Position numbers and translations under genes: made by a program. 27,420 bases of DNA, from assembly GCA_007129225.1 (NCBI GenBank), contig SKVX01000532.1, positions 1 through 27,420 on the forward strand, in the 5' to 3' direction. The notes under the pieces are model-generated. The model ran no database searches. It was not told where the DNA came from and worked only from the letters and a program-made list of their open reading frames with translations. This document shows positions 15,926-23,785 of this stretch, one piece after another. This DNA comes from Halomonas sp. GTDB lineage: Bacteria > Pseudomonadota > Gammaproteobacteria > Pseudomonadales > Halomonadaceae. Within the stretch, counting starts at the first letter, position 1, and every line of letters begins with the position of its first letter.

Positions 15926-17086
15926 ATGGCGTTGACCTATCTGACCAGAGGCCTGCGTCGCCGGCCGGTGCGCCCGCCCGAGAGCGGCATCGCACGTCGC
16001 AAGAGTATCTGGGAGCGTACCCATCTCGACCCCTGGCTCTTGCTCATGCTGCTGGTGTTGATGGTGGCCGGTCTGGGTGTGCTGTTCAGCGCCAGCGGTC
16101 AGAACATCGATGCGGTCATCGCCCAGGGGAGTCGCTTCCTGGTCGCGGTCGTGGTCATGCTGCTGCTCTCGCAGCTGACGCCAACCACCCTGCTGCGCTG
16201 GGCACCGCTCGTCTACGGTGCCAGCCTGCTCATGCTGGTGGCGGTCGAACTGGTGGGCGACATGGGCATGGGGGCGAAACGCTGGCTGACCATACCGGGC
16301 GTGGTGCGCTTCCAGCCGTCGGAGCTGATGAAACTGGCCATGCCGCTGATGGTGGCGGCGTGGCTGAGCCGGCGTGAGCTACCGCCCCGCTGGTATGACC
16401 TGTTGGTCTGTGGCGTGCTGATCGGCGTGCCGGTATTGCTGATCGCCCGCCAGCCCGACCTGGGGACTTCCCTGCTGGTCACCTGTGCGGCGGTGTTCGT
16501 GGTGCTGCTGGCCGGCCTCTCCTGGCGCTTCATCGCCTTCCTGCTGGTCTTGGCCGCTTCCGCCTTGCCGCTGCTGTGGATGAACCTTCACAACTATCAG
16601 CGTCAGCGGGTTCTCACCTTTCTCAACCCTGAAAGCGATCCGCTGGGATCCGGCTGGAACATCATCCAGTCCACCACGGCCATCGGCAGCGGTGGCGTAT
16701 GGGGCAAGGGGTGGCTTCAGGGTACCCAGTCCCAGCTCGAGTTCCTGCCCGAGCGGCATACGGACTTCATCGTTGCCGTATTGGGCGAGGAGTTCGGGCT
16801 CATTGGCATGCTGGTCGTGCTGGTGCTCTACCTGATGATCGTCACCCGGGGCCTCTGGCTGGCGGCCGGGGCGCACGATACCTTCGGTCGCCTGCTCGGT
16901 GGCAGTATCATCCTGACGTTCTTCATCTATGTCTTCGTCAATGTCGGTATGGTCAGCGGTATCCTGCCGGTGGTTGGTGTGCCCCTGCCGCTGGTCAGTT
17001 ACGGTGGCACCTCCAGCGTGACCTTGCTGGCGGGTTTCGGTATTCTCATGTCCATTCATGGCCACCGTCGCCTGTTGCCGCGCTAG
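15926..17086 (+). CDS. rodA: Peptidoglycan glycosyltransferase RodA (SEDS family)
   Basis: RodA polymerises lipid II into glycan strands during cell elongation, paired with PBP2. The 386-residue product has about ten membrane helices. SEDS landmarks are present: GAKRWLTIPGVVRFQPSELMKLA, ARQPDLGTSLLV, the region LPERHTDFIVAVLGEEFG holding the catalytic Asp280, and the C-terminal GVPLPLVSYGGTSSVTLLAGFGILMS. The cytoplasmic N-terminus (RRRPVRPPESGIARRKS) is basic and somewhat longer than in E. coli. ATG at 15926 follows the mrdA stop by 3 bases, with no strong Shine-Dalgarno of its own, which suggests translational coupling. Confidence 0.98.
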   Translation: MALTYLTRGLRRRPVRPPESGIARRKSIWERTHLDPWLLLMLLVLMVAGLGVLFSASGQNIDAVIAQGSRFLVAVVVMLLLSQLTPTTLLRWAPLVYGASLLMLVAVELVGDMGMGAKRWLTIPGVVRFQPSELMKLAMPLMVAAWLSRRELPPRWYDLLVCGVLIGVPVLLIARQPDLGTSLLVTCAAVFVVLLAGLSWRFIAFLLVLAASALPLLWMNLHNYQRQRVLTFLNPESDPLGSGWNIIQSTTAIGSGGVWGKGWLQGTQSQLEFLPERHTDFIVAVLGEEFGLIGMLVVLVLYLMIVTRGLWLAAGAHDTFGRLLGGSIILTFFIYVFVNVGMVSGILPVVGVPLPLVSYGGTSSVTLLAGFGILMSIHGHRRLLPR

Positions 17087-17142
17087 CGACGGCGAGCGAT
17101 GGTCATATCTGAACGACAAGCCCCAGCAGGAGTGGCGAGCGA

Positions 17143-18207
17143 ATGATGCCAGTGGGTAAGTGGAAAAGCGCCAGCGGTACCGGCATTGCCGTATTGGCCT
17201 TGTTGATGCTGTCGCCCGGAACGAGTGCCGCAGACTTCGATCCTGCGGAGCACGAGGGAGCGGGAAAGCTTGTCGATACCCTGGTCGATCGAGGTATTGA
17301 GCGTGAGTGGCTGGAGTCGGCCCTGCGTAGTGCCCAGTTTCAACAGGGTGTGCTTGACGCCATGGAAGGCGCCGCGGAACGGCGACTACGCTGGGACGAG
17401 TATCGGGAAATCTTCCTGCAGCCGGAGCGAATCGAGCGTGGCGTGGCCTTTATCGAAGCGCATCATGACGCCTTTGCGCGCGCCGAAGCGGAGTATGGCG
17501 TACCGGCGGACATGATTGCCGCCATCATCGGCGTCGAGACCAGCTACGGGCGTTTTACCGGCCGCCATCGAGTCATCGACTCGCTGTCGACCCTGGCCTT
17601 TCACCACCCCGTGCGGGGCAGCTTCTTTCATGGCGAGTTGACGGCCTTTCTCGAAATCACCCGGGAGCAGGGCGTGGAGCCGGGCAGTCTGAAGGGTTCC
17701 TACGCCGGAGCCATGGGTTACCCCCAATTCATACCGACCAGCTATCGAGCCTATGCCGTGGACTTCGACGGTGACGGGATACGTGACCTGTGGACCAATC
17801 CGGTCGACGCCATCGGCAGCGTCGCCAACTATTTTGCGGAACATGGCTGGCAGCCGGGCAGCCCGATCTATCATGAGGCCCGGGGGCCGGATACCCCGCC
17901 GTCGGCAGTTGACTTCAACCGCACGGCCCGGCCCTACGTCAGTGTGGCCGAACTTGCCGAGGCGGGTATCCGGGTCGAGGCCGGCCTCGATGACGATGCC
18001 TTGGTGGTGCCGCTCTCGCTGGAGGTGTCCGAGGAAGCCTGGCGATACCGGGTGGGCCATGAGAACTTCTACGTCATCACCCGTTATAACCACAGTCACC
18101 TCTATGCCATGGCAGTGACTGAGTTGGCCGAGGCAATCGAAGCCCAGCGTGCGCTGGCTGTGTATCCGCTCGAACCGACGAGCAATGGTGTCGGAGAGGG
18201 AACATGA
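17143..18207 (+). CDS. mltB: Lytic murein transglycosylase B
   Basis: MltB cleaves glycan strands of peptidoglycan, leaving 1,6-anhydro-MurNAc ends. The 354-residue product has an N-terminal signal sequence (Leu-rich core ending GTSAADF) with no lipobox, so it appears periplasmic and soluble rather than a lipoprotein like E. coli MltB. The catalytic motif IGVETSYG places the acid Glu at 132. Other family blocks are GSYAGAMGYPQFIPTSYRAYAVDFDGDG and NPVDAIGSVANYFAEHGW. The C-terminus RYNHSHLYAMAVTELAEAI is conserved. Two adjacent ATGs exist; the first (17143) is taken because AGGAG lies 11 bases upstream. The end overlaps rlpA by 4 bases. Confidence 0.96.
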   Translation: MMPVGKWKSASGTGIAVLALLMLSPGTSAADFDPAEHEGAGKLVDTLVDRGIEREWLESALRSAQFQQGVLDAMEGAAERRLRWDEYREIFLQPERIERGVAFIEAHHDAFARAEAEYGVPADMIAAIIGVETSYGRFTGRHRVIDSLSTLAFHHPVRGSFFHGELTAFLEITREQGVEPGSLKGSYAGAMGYPQFIPTSYRAYAVDFDGDGIRDLWTNPVDAIGSVANYFAEHGWQPGSPIYHEARGPDTPPSAVDFNRTARPYVSVAELAEAGIRVEAGLDDDALVVPLSLEVSEEAWRYRVGHENFYVITRYNHSHLYAMAVTELAEAIEAQRALAVYPLEPTSNGVGEGT

Positions 18208-19208
18208 AACCCTGGTACCTTGGCCTGGCGCTGGCAACCTTGCTGGCCGGCTGTGCCGGTGGCGGTGGCTCCCAGCCCTCGGGCGAACGAGAGACGGCTC
18301 GCAGTGCACCAGCGGCGGCACCCTCAGGTGGCGGTCGTTATGCCATGAGTGGCGATGCCTACCCCGAGAACCCGCCAGACGTCAGCAAGATTCCGGATGC
18401 GGTACCTCGTGTCGAGCCACCGTCCCGTGGCGGCAACCGCCCGACCTATGAGGTGTGGGGCAAGACCTACCGGGTGCTGCCCGATGCCAGTGGCTATGCC
18501 AGGCAGGGCACCGCGTCCTGGTACGGCGAGAAGTTCCACGGCTACGCCACCTCGAACGGCGAAATCTATGACATGTACAAGATGACCGCTGCCCATCGCT
18601 CGCTCCCGCTGCCGACCTATGCCCGGGTGACGAGTCTGGAGAACGGCCGTTCCGTGATCGTGCGGGTCAACGACCGCGGGCCCTTCCACAATGACCGTGA
18701 GATCGACCTCTCCTATGCGGCCGCGGCGCGCCTCGATATCCTTGACCGCGGCACCGGCCGGGTGAAGGTGGAGGCGCTCGACCCCGAGCGGTGGCTGGCA
18801 GAAAATGGCCGCAATGGCGAGAACCGGACAGCTTCGCCGGCGGTCCAATCCTCGCCTGCCGACGAGTTGCGTACCGCCCAGGCGGAGCCGGCTCGGCAGG
18901 CCGAGTCCGTGTCAGCCGGCGAGTCGTCACGGGAGGTTGCAGCCCCAAGCCGAGCCACGGCGGAGCCGGCCGGTGACCAGGCCGCCATCTATCTGCAGAT
19001 CGCCGCGCTGGGATCGGGGGACAATGCCCGGGCGCTCAAGGCGAGGCTCGACAGCGAGCTGTCGCATCCCGTGCGGGTGGCCGACTCCGCCGGCATGTAT
19101 CGGGTGCAGATTGGCCCCTTGTCCAGTGCTGCACAGGTCGAGCCGGCCCGGGCAGAGCTGAGACGTGCCGGTTTCGAGCAGGCCTTTATCGTCAATGGCG
19201 CCGACTGA
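18204..19208 (+). CDS. rlpA: RlpA septal-ring lytic transglycosylase, SPOR-domain lipoprotein
   Basis: RlpA is an outer-membrane lipoprotein; in Pseudomonas it cuts glycan strands lacking stem peptides. The 334-residue product starts with a lipoprotein signal ending LLAGC. A low-complexity linker leads to the double-psi beta-barrel domain (about 95-190), with GTASWYGEKFHGYATSNGE, MTAAHRSLPLPTYARV and VRVNDRGPFHNDREIDLS, which include the catalytic Asp and His positions of active family members. A second Ala/Ser/Glu-rich linker precedes a C-terminal SPOR domain (about 262-332, IYLQIAALGSGDNARAL...YRVQIGPL), which binds denuded glycan at the division site. The start overlaps the mltB stop (ATGA). 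Confidence 0.96.
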   Translation: MKPWYLGLALATLLAGCAGGGGSQPSGERETARSAPAAAPSGGGRYAMSGDAYPENPPDVSKIPDAVPRVEPPSRGGNRPTYEVWGKTYRVLPDASGYARQGTASWYGEKFHGYATSNGEIYDMYKMTAAHRSLPLPTYARVTSLENGRSVIVRVNDRGPFHNDREIDLSYAAAARLDILDRGTGRVKVEALDPERWLAENGRNGENRTASPAVQSSPADELRTAQAEPARQAESVSAGESSREVAAPSRATAEPAGDQAAIYLQIAALGSGDNARALKARLDSELSHPVRVADSAGMYRVQIGPLSSAAQVEPARAELRRAGFEQAFIVNGAD

Positions 19209-19257
19209 TCGGCGCCTTGCTTCTCACTTTCCGATGTTTCCGATGAGACCCAAACCA

Positions 19258-20460
19258 ATGAGAGTGCTGTTCCGTAAACTCCGTCCGCTGCTGTTGCCGG
19301 TGATGCTGCTGAGTCTGGTCCTGATGACGGCCCAGGCCCTGGCCCAGGCGGTGCCTACGCCTCAGACCATGATCCCCGCCCCCCCGCAGATTGCGGCCAA
19401 GTCATGGTTCCTTATGGATGCCGACAGCGGCCGGGTGCTCATCGAGCATAATGCCGACGAGCGCCTGCCCCCGGCGAGTCTCACCAAGTTGATGACGGCC
19501 TACCTGGTGGAGCGGGAACTGGATCGCGGCAACATCAGCATGGACGACATGGTGCGCGTCAGTGAAAATGCCTGGCGCACCGGGGGCTCGAAGATGTTCA
19601 TCGAGGTCGATACCGAAGTGTCGATCCGTGATCTGCTCTACGGCATCATCATTGCCTCCGGCAACGACGCCAGCGTCGCCGTGGCCGAACACCTGGCCGG
19701 CGGGGAGGCGCCCTTTGCCGACCTGATGAATCAGCACGCCACGCGCCTGGGGCTGCACAATACCAATTTCACCAATGCCACCGGCCTGCCGCATCCGGAG
19801 CAGTACTCCTCAGCCCGGGATATGGCGCTGCTCTCGCAATACATCATCAACGACTATCCAGAGCACTACGCGGTCTATGCCGAGAAGTACTTCACCTACA
19901 GTGATATTCGCCAGCCCAACCGCAACCGCCTGCTGTGGCGAGACCCCTCAGTCGATGGCCTGAAGACGGGCTGGACGACCGAGGCGGGCTACGGTCTGGT
20001 CGCTTCGGCGAAGCGTGACGACATGCGTCTGATTTCGGTGGTGATGGGCACCAGCTCCGAGGAGTCTCGAGCCCAGGAGACACAAAAGCTGCTCAGCTAC
20101 GGCTTCCGCTACTACGAGACACTTAACCTCTATGAGCAGGGTGCCGTACTCAATACGCCACGCATCTGGGGTGGGGAAAGGAACGAGCTGCGCGTCGGTG
20201 TCGACGAGAACGTCTTCATGACCGTTCCTCGCGCCCGTAATCAAGAGCTTAGCGCCCGTCTCGACATCCGCCAGGACATCAATGCCCCGGTGAGCCAGGG
20301 CGCTCGCGTGGGAACGCTGGAGGTGCGGCTAGGTGACGACATCGTCGGCGAGCAGGCCCTGGTGGCCCTGGAGTCAATCGAAGAGGGCAACATCTTCAAG
20401 CGGCTCTTCGACCAGGTCAGGCGCTTCTTCAGCAACCTGATCGGCGGCTGGTTCGGCTAG
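19258..20460 (+). CDS. dacA: D-alanyl-D-alanine carboxypeptidase (PBP5/6 type)
   Basis: This periplasmic low-molecular-weight penicillin-binding protein removes the terminal D-Ala from stem peptides. The 400-residue product has a signal peptide (LLLPVMLLSLVLMTAQALAQA). Its catalytic motifs are SLTK (Ser74, Lys77), SGN at 134-136 and KTG from 236. A C-terminal beta-rich domain follows, and the protein ends in an amphipathic helix (FKRLFDQVRRFFSNLIGGWFG) that anchors it to the inner membrane. The open frame extends upstream to 19165 inside rlpA. ATG at 19258 is chosen because it gives a normal signal peptide, although its Shine-Dalgarno is weak; ATG at 19243 is an alternative. Confidence 0.95.
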   Translation: MRVLFRKLRPLLLPVMLLSLVLMTAQALAQAVPTPQTMIPAPPQIAAKSWFLMDADSGRVLIEHNADERLPPASLTKLMTAYLVERELDRGNISMDDMVRVSENAWRTGGSKMFIEVDTEVSIRDLLYGIIIASGNDASVAVAEHLAGGEAPFADLMNQHATRLGLHNTNFTNATGLPHPEQYSSARDMALLSQYIINDYPEHYAVYAEKYFTYSDIRQPNRNRLLWRDPSVDGLKTGWTTEAGYGLVASAKRDDMRLISVVMGTSSEESRAQETQKLLSYGFRYYETLNLYEQGAVLNTPRIWGGERNELRVGVDENVFMTVPRARNQELSARLDIRQDINAPVSQGARVGTLEVRLGDDIVGEQALVALESIEEGNIFKRLFDQVRRFFSNLIGGWFG

Positions 20461-20515
20461 CCGTGTCGAATGGCCGAGTCACGTATTCGGAAATGCTCTG
20501 AAGGGTAGGAAGGAC

Positions 20516-20830
20516 ATGAGCGACAGAAACCTGCGCGACCTGCGTCGATCAGCAACGGTAAAGACATCCGGGCCGCCACCGACGATCACTTTCCCTTGCG
20601 ACTACCCGATCAAGGTGGTGGGGGATGCCGCCGAGGACTTCGCGGCCATGGTCTGTCAGGTGGTCTCACGCCATGACAGCGAGTTCGATGCGACGACGCT
20701 GGAAGTGGTGGAGAGCCGAAACGCACGCTTCCAGTCGGTGCGGCTGATCATGCGTGCCACCGGTGAGGCCCAGCTCAAGGCGCTGTTTGTCGAGCTCAAG
20801 GCCACCGGGCGCGTCCACATGGTGGTTTGA
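20516..20830 (+). CDS. ybeD: YbeD/DUF493 family protein
   Basis: Small cytoplasmic protein of 104 residues, family DUF493, commonly placed between dacA and lipB and thought to have an ACT-like regulatory fold; its function is not established. It has the signature ITFPCDYPIKVVGDA near residues 24-38 and ends in a VHMVV motif, as usual. The N-terminal 20 residues (RDLRRSATVKTSGPPP) are longer and more basic than in E. coli. AGGAAGG lies 2-3 bases from ATG 20516. The stop overlaps the lipB start by one base (TGATG). Confidence 0.95.
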   Translation: MSDRNLRDLRRSATVKTSGPPPTITFPCDYPIKVVGDAAEDFAAMVCQVVSRHDSEFDATTLEVVESRNARFQSVRLIMRATGEAQLKALFVELKATGRVHMVV

Positions 20831-21462
20831 TGGGCGAGATCGAGCTCCATCGCCTGGGGCGCTGCGCCTATGAGCCGGTCTGGCAGGCCATGCGCACGTT
20901 GACCGATACCCGTGACGAGTGTACACCCGACCAGCTGTGGCTGGTGGAACACCTTCCGGTCTTCACCCAGGGGCAGGCCGGCAAGCCCGAGCATCTGTTG
21001 ATGCCGGGCGATATCCCCGTGGTACAGACCGATCGCGGAGGACAGGTGACCTATCATGGCCCCGGGCAGGTGGTGCTCTATCCGCTATTGGATGTCCGCC
21101 GTGCCCGGCTTGGCGTGCGCGATCTGGTTTCAGCCCTGGAGAACGCCGTGATCGCCGTGCTGGCGGAACTCGGGGTGGTGGCGCGGGCACGACCGGATGC
21201 ACCCGGCGTCTACGTGGAACAGGCCAAGATTGCTTCGTTGGGCCTGCGTATTCGGCGCGGGGCGAGCTTTCACGGGGTGGCTCTCAATGTGGATGGTGAT
21301 CTTTCCCCCTTCGACCGGATCAATCCCTGCGGCTATGCGGGCATGGCTATGACCCGACTTGCCGACCTGGTCGACGACTGCCCCGGCGTCGAGGCGGTGG
21401 GGGAGCGCCTGGCGCAGTGCCTGGCGCTCGAGCTGGACGGGGAGCTGGTTATCTCACGTTGA
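20830..21462 (+). CDS. lipB: Octanoyl-[acyl-carrier-protein]:protein N-octanoyltransferase
   Basis: LipB moves octanoyl groups from acyl carrier protein to lipoyl domains, the first step of lipoate assembly. The 210-residue product has RGGQVTYHGPGQVVLYPL, the Lys of QAKIASLGLRIRRG and the catalytic Cys167 in INPCG, so the Cys/Lys pair is intact. ATG at 20830 gives a TGATG overlap with ybeD; a TTG one codon earlier is possible. The last 14 bases overlap the convergent lipA gene on the other strand. Confidence 0.97.
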   Translation: MGEIELHRLGRCAYEPVWQAMRTLTDTRDECTPDQLWLVEHLPVFTQGQAGKPEHLLMPGDIPVVQTDRGGQVTYHGPGQVVLYPLLDVRRARLGVRDLVSALENAVIAVLAELGVVARARPDAPGVYVEQAKIASLGLRIRRGASFHGVALNVDGDLSPFDRINPCGYAGMAMTRLADLVDDCPGVEAVGERLAQCLALELDGELVISR

Positions 21463-22501
21463 TGGCGTCGATGCGGTTGGGGTTCGCTTCCTGACCCGGC
21501 ACTTCGGCGGGCGCCGCAAGACCAAGATTGTTCTTCTCGAACACCTGGTCGGCACGATAGCTGGATCGAACCAGCGGTCCCGAGGCCACTTCCAGGAAGC
21601 CCTTTTCCAGGCCCAGTTGCCGATAACGCTCGAACTCCCGGGGGGTGACCCAGCGTTCGACCGGCAGGTGGTTGCGCGTTGGGCGCAGGTACTGGCCGAG
21701 GGTGACGATATCCACGTCGATGGCGCGCAGGTCGTCCAGGGTGGCCAGTATCTCCTCTTCTGTCTCGCCCAGGCCCAGCATGAGGCTGGTCTTGGTCAGG
21801 ACTTCCGGCTTGTACCGCTTGGCATGGGCCAGCACGTCGAGGGTCTTGCGGTACCCGGCCCGGGGGTCGCGGACCCGGTGGGTGAGGCGTTCCACCGTCT
21901 CGACGTTCTGGGCAAAGACCTCCAGGCCGGAGTCGACGACACGCTCTATCGCTGCCCTGTCGGCGTCGAAGTCGGGGGTAAGTGCCTCCACCACCACCTG
22001 GGGCGTGTTAGCCTTGATGGCGCGAATGCAGTCGGCATAGTGCGTCGCGCCGCCATCGGGCAGGTCGTCGCGGTCGACCGAGGTCAGCACCACATAGCGC
22101 AACCCCATCAACTCCACCGACTTGGCGGTGTTCGCCGGCTCCTCGCTGTCGAGCCAACCCCTGGGGTTGCCGGTGTCCACGGCGCAGAAGCGGCAGGCAC
22201 GGGTGCATACCGAGCCCATCAGCATGATGGTGGCCGTGCCGTTGCTCCAGCACTCCCCCATGTTGGGACAGTGCGATTCGGCACAGACGGTGCTTAGGCG
22301 GTGCGTGCTGACATTTTTCTTGACCGCTTCGAAGCGTTCGCCGCCGGGGATCTGGGCCCGCAGCCACTGGGGCTTCCGGCCCGGCTCGGGCTGCTCTTCG
22401 AGCTGCTTGCGCTGCTTGATGCCATCCTTGATCACGGCCATGCCGTGCTCGTTGCGGAATTTCTCACCGCTGGGGACGCGTTTTGAGGTGCTGTCGCTCA
22501 T
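21449..22501 (-). CDS. lipA: Lipoyl synthase
   Basis: LipA is a radical-SAM enzyme that inserts two sulfurs into protein-bound octanoate. The 350-residue product has both iron-sulfur cluster motifs: CAESHCPNMGECW (auxiliary cluster, C-x4-C-x5-C) and CTRACRFC (radical-SAM C-x3-C-x2-C). The C-terminal RSSYRAD Ser ligand of the auxiliary cluster is present. The N-terminus is about 30 residues longer than in E. coli. Start is ATG at 22501, with GGAGG about 13 bases upstream; the internal Met at residue 21 is a possible alternative. lipA often follows lipB on the same strand; here it faces lipB and overlaps it by 14 bases. Confidence 0.97.
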   Translation of the reverse strand: MSDSTSKRVPSGEKFRNEHGMAVIKDGIKQRKQLEEQPEPGRKPQWLRAQIPGGERFEAVKKNVSTHRLSTVCAESHCPNMGECWSNGTATIMLMGSVCTRACRFCAVDTGNPRGWLDSEEPANTAKSVELMGLRYVVLTSVDRDDLPDGGATHYADCIRAIKANTPQVVVEALTPDFDADRAAIERVVDSGLEVFAQNVETVERLTHRVRDPRAGYRKTLDVLAHAKRYKPEVLTKTSLMLGLGETEEEILATLDDLRAIDVDIVTLGQYLRPTRNHLPVERWVTPREFERYRQLGLEKGFLEVASGPLVRSSYRADQVFEKNNLGLAAPAEVPGQEANPNRIDAINVR

Positions 22502-22683
22502 TAGGGTGTGAGCCCCTCCACTCGGCGGCTGCCAGGGCCATGTGGCTGTGCGTCGACGGCGTCCGGACGAGACGACGACAATGGCACGAGCGCTGCATGG
22601 CGCGCAGATTGATACGTTGGACGCAGGCCGCTAATCTACCATATCCGCCCCGGAAGGGGACAGCGGAGGCAGGCGTGCCACGG

Positions 22684-23673
22684 TCAGGTGGGCTGGATCG
22701 GCAGGCACACCACGCCATGGTCCGGAATCGGCTTCGGTGGCGCCTTGAAGTGGGCCTCGAATTCGCCGAGTCGCTCGTGCACGAAGCGCAGGAAGAGCTC
22801 CGTCACCGGGGTAGGGAAGCGGTCGCGTGGATAGACCGTGCACCAGGAGCGGCGCAGTGGAAAACCGGGTAGCGCAAGTTCGGCCAGCAGTCCCGCGCCC
22901 AGCTCCAGCCTTACGGCCAGCCGTGGCAGGACTGCAACGCCCAGGTGCGCCATCACACCCTGCTTGATGGCTTCGTTGGTACCAAGCTCCATGGTGTGGG
23001 GCAGGGGGACGTCCTGCTCGGCCGCCTGCTGCTCGAAGGCGGTGCGAACCCCGGATCCGGACTCGCGCATCAGTAGGTAGTGCTGGGCCAGGTCTTCCAG
23101 GGTGGGGTTGGCGGCCGCTAGCAGCGGGTGCCCGGGCCACACCACCGGTATCAGTTCGTTTTCCAGGATCGGCATGAAGATCAGGTTGTCGTCGTCTTCG
23201 GGCACCATGGCCATGATCACCAGGTCGTCCCGCCGCTCGGACAGGCGCTCCAGAGCCTGGCTGCGGTTGCACACCTGCAGGCGCACCTGGACATTGGGAT
23301 AATGGGCGCGAAAGCGTGCGATCAGGTAGGGCACCACATATTGGGCGGTGGAGACGGCCGCCAGGTTGAGCTCGCCCGAGATGGTGCCGGCCATGTCCGA
23401 GAGCGCCATCTGCAGCCGCGACACCTGGCCGAAGATGGCCAGGGTCGAGGCGGACAGGGCATCGGCGGCGGGCAGCACATGCAGCGTCTTGCCCGAGTAC
23501 TTGAACAGGGGCTGCCCCAGGACCTGCTCCAGCTGGCGGATCTGGGCGCTGACGGCGGGCTGGGTCAGTCCCAGCGTTTCGGCCGCCCGGGAGTAGGAGT
23601 GTTGGCGATAGACGGCCTGGAAGACCTGGAGTTGGCGAAAGGTCAGGCGGTTCAGCAGCCTTGGCGTGGTCAT
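22684..23673 (-). CDS. LysR-family transcriptional regulator
   Basis: The protein has an N-terminal winged helix-turn-helix (residues about 9-68: LTFRQLQVFQAVYRQHSYSRAAETLGLTQPAVSAQIRQLEQVLG) and a C-terminal LysR substrate-binding domain (about 95-300). The HTH is of the type seen in CbbR-like and related LysR regulators, but no carbon-fixation genes are present, so the effector is unknown. I chose ATG at 23673 because it puts the HTH at the usual distance from the N-terminus (329 residues); ATG at 23724 would add 17 residues. It is divergent from the biotin-carboxylase-like gene, and LysR regulators often control their divergent neighbour. Confidence 0.92.
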   Translation of the reverse strand: MTTPRLLNRLTFRQLQVFQAVYRQHSYSRAAETLGLTQPAVSAQIRQLEQVLGQPLFKYSGKTLHVLPAADALSASTLAIFGQVSRLQMALSDMAGTISGELNLAAVSTAQYVVPYLIARFRAHYPNVQVRLQVCNRSQALERLSERRDDLVIMAMVPEDDDNLIFMPILENELIPVVWPGHPLLAAANPTLEDLAQHYLLMRESGSGVRTAFEQQAAEQDVPLPHTMELGTNEAIKQGVMAHLGVAVLPRLAVRLELGAGLLAELALPGFPLRRSWCTVYPRDRFPTPVTELFLRFVHERLGEFEAHFKAPPKPIPDHGVVCLPIQPT

Positions 23674-23738
23674 CGGTTGATCCGCTGGAGGGGCGCCAGG
23701 CACCCATTGAACGTCGTGTTTCATGCTATCACCGCCTG

Positions 23739-23757
23739 CGGGCAGCGGTCATGCCCG
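23739..23757. promoter_or_regulatory. Dyad in the divergent LysR / biotin-carboxylase-like intergenic region
   Basis: CGGGCA (23739-23744) and TGCCCG (23752-23757) form a perfect 6-bp inverted repeat with a 7-base spacer, located between the two divergent starts. It is a candidate LysR-type binding site. GC-rich palindromes of this size also arise by chance. Confidence 0.35.
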
Positions 23758-23785
23758 GTTTTCGGCGTCCACGAGGATAGGCTTC

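Noticed and set aside
21359..22297. Plus-strand open frame (312 codons) opposite lipA
   Set aside because: Shadow of lipA, which has both iron-sulfur motifs intact.
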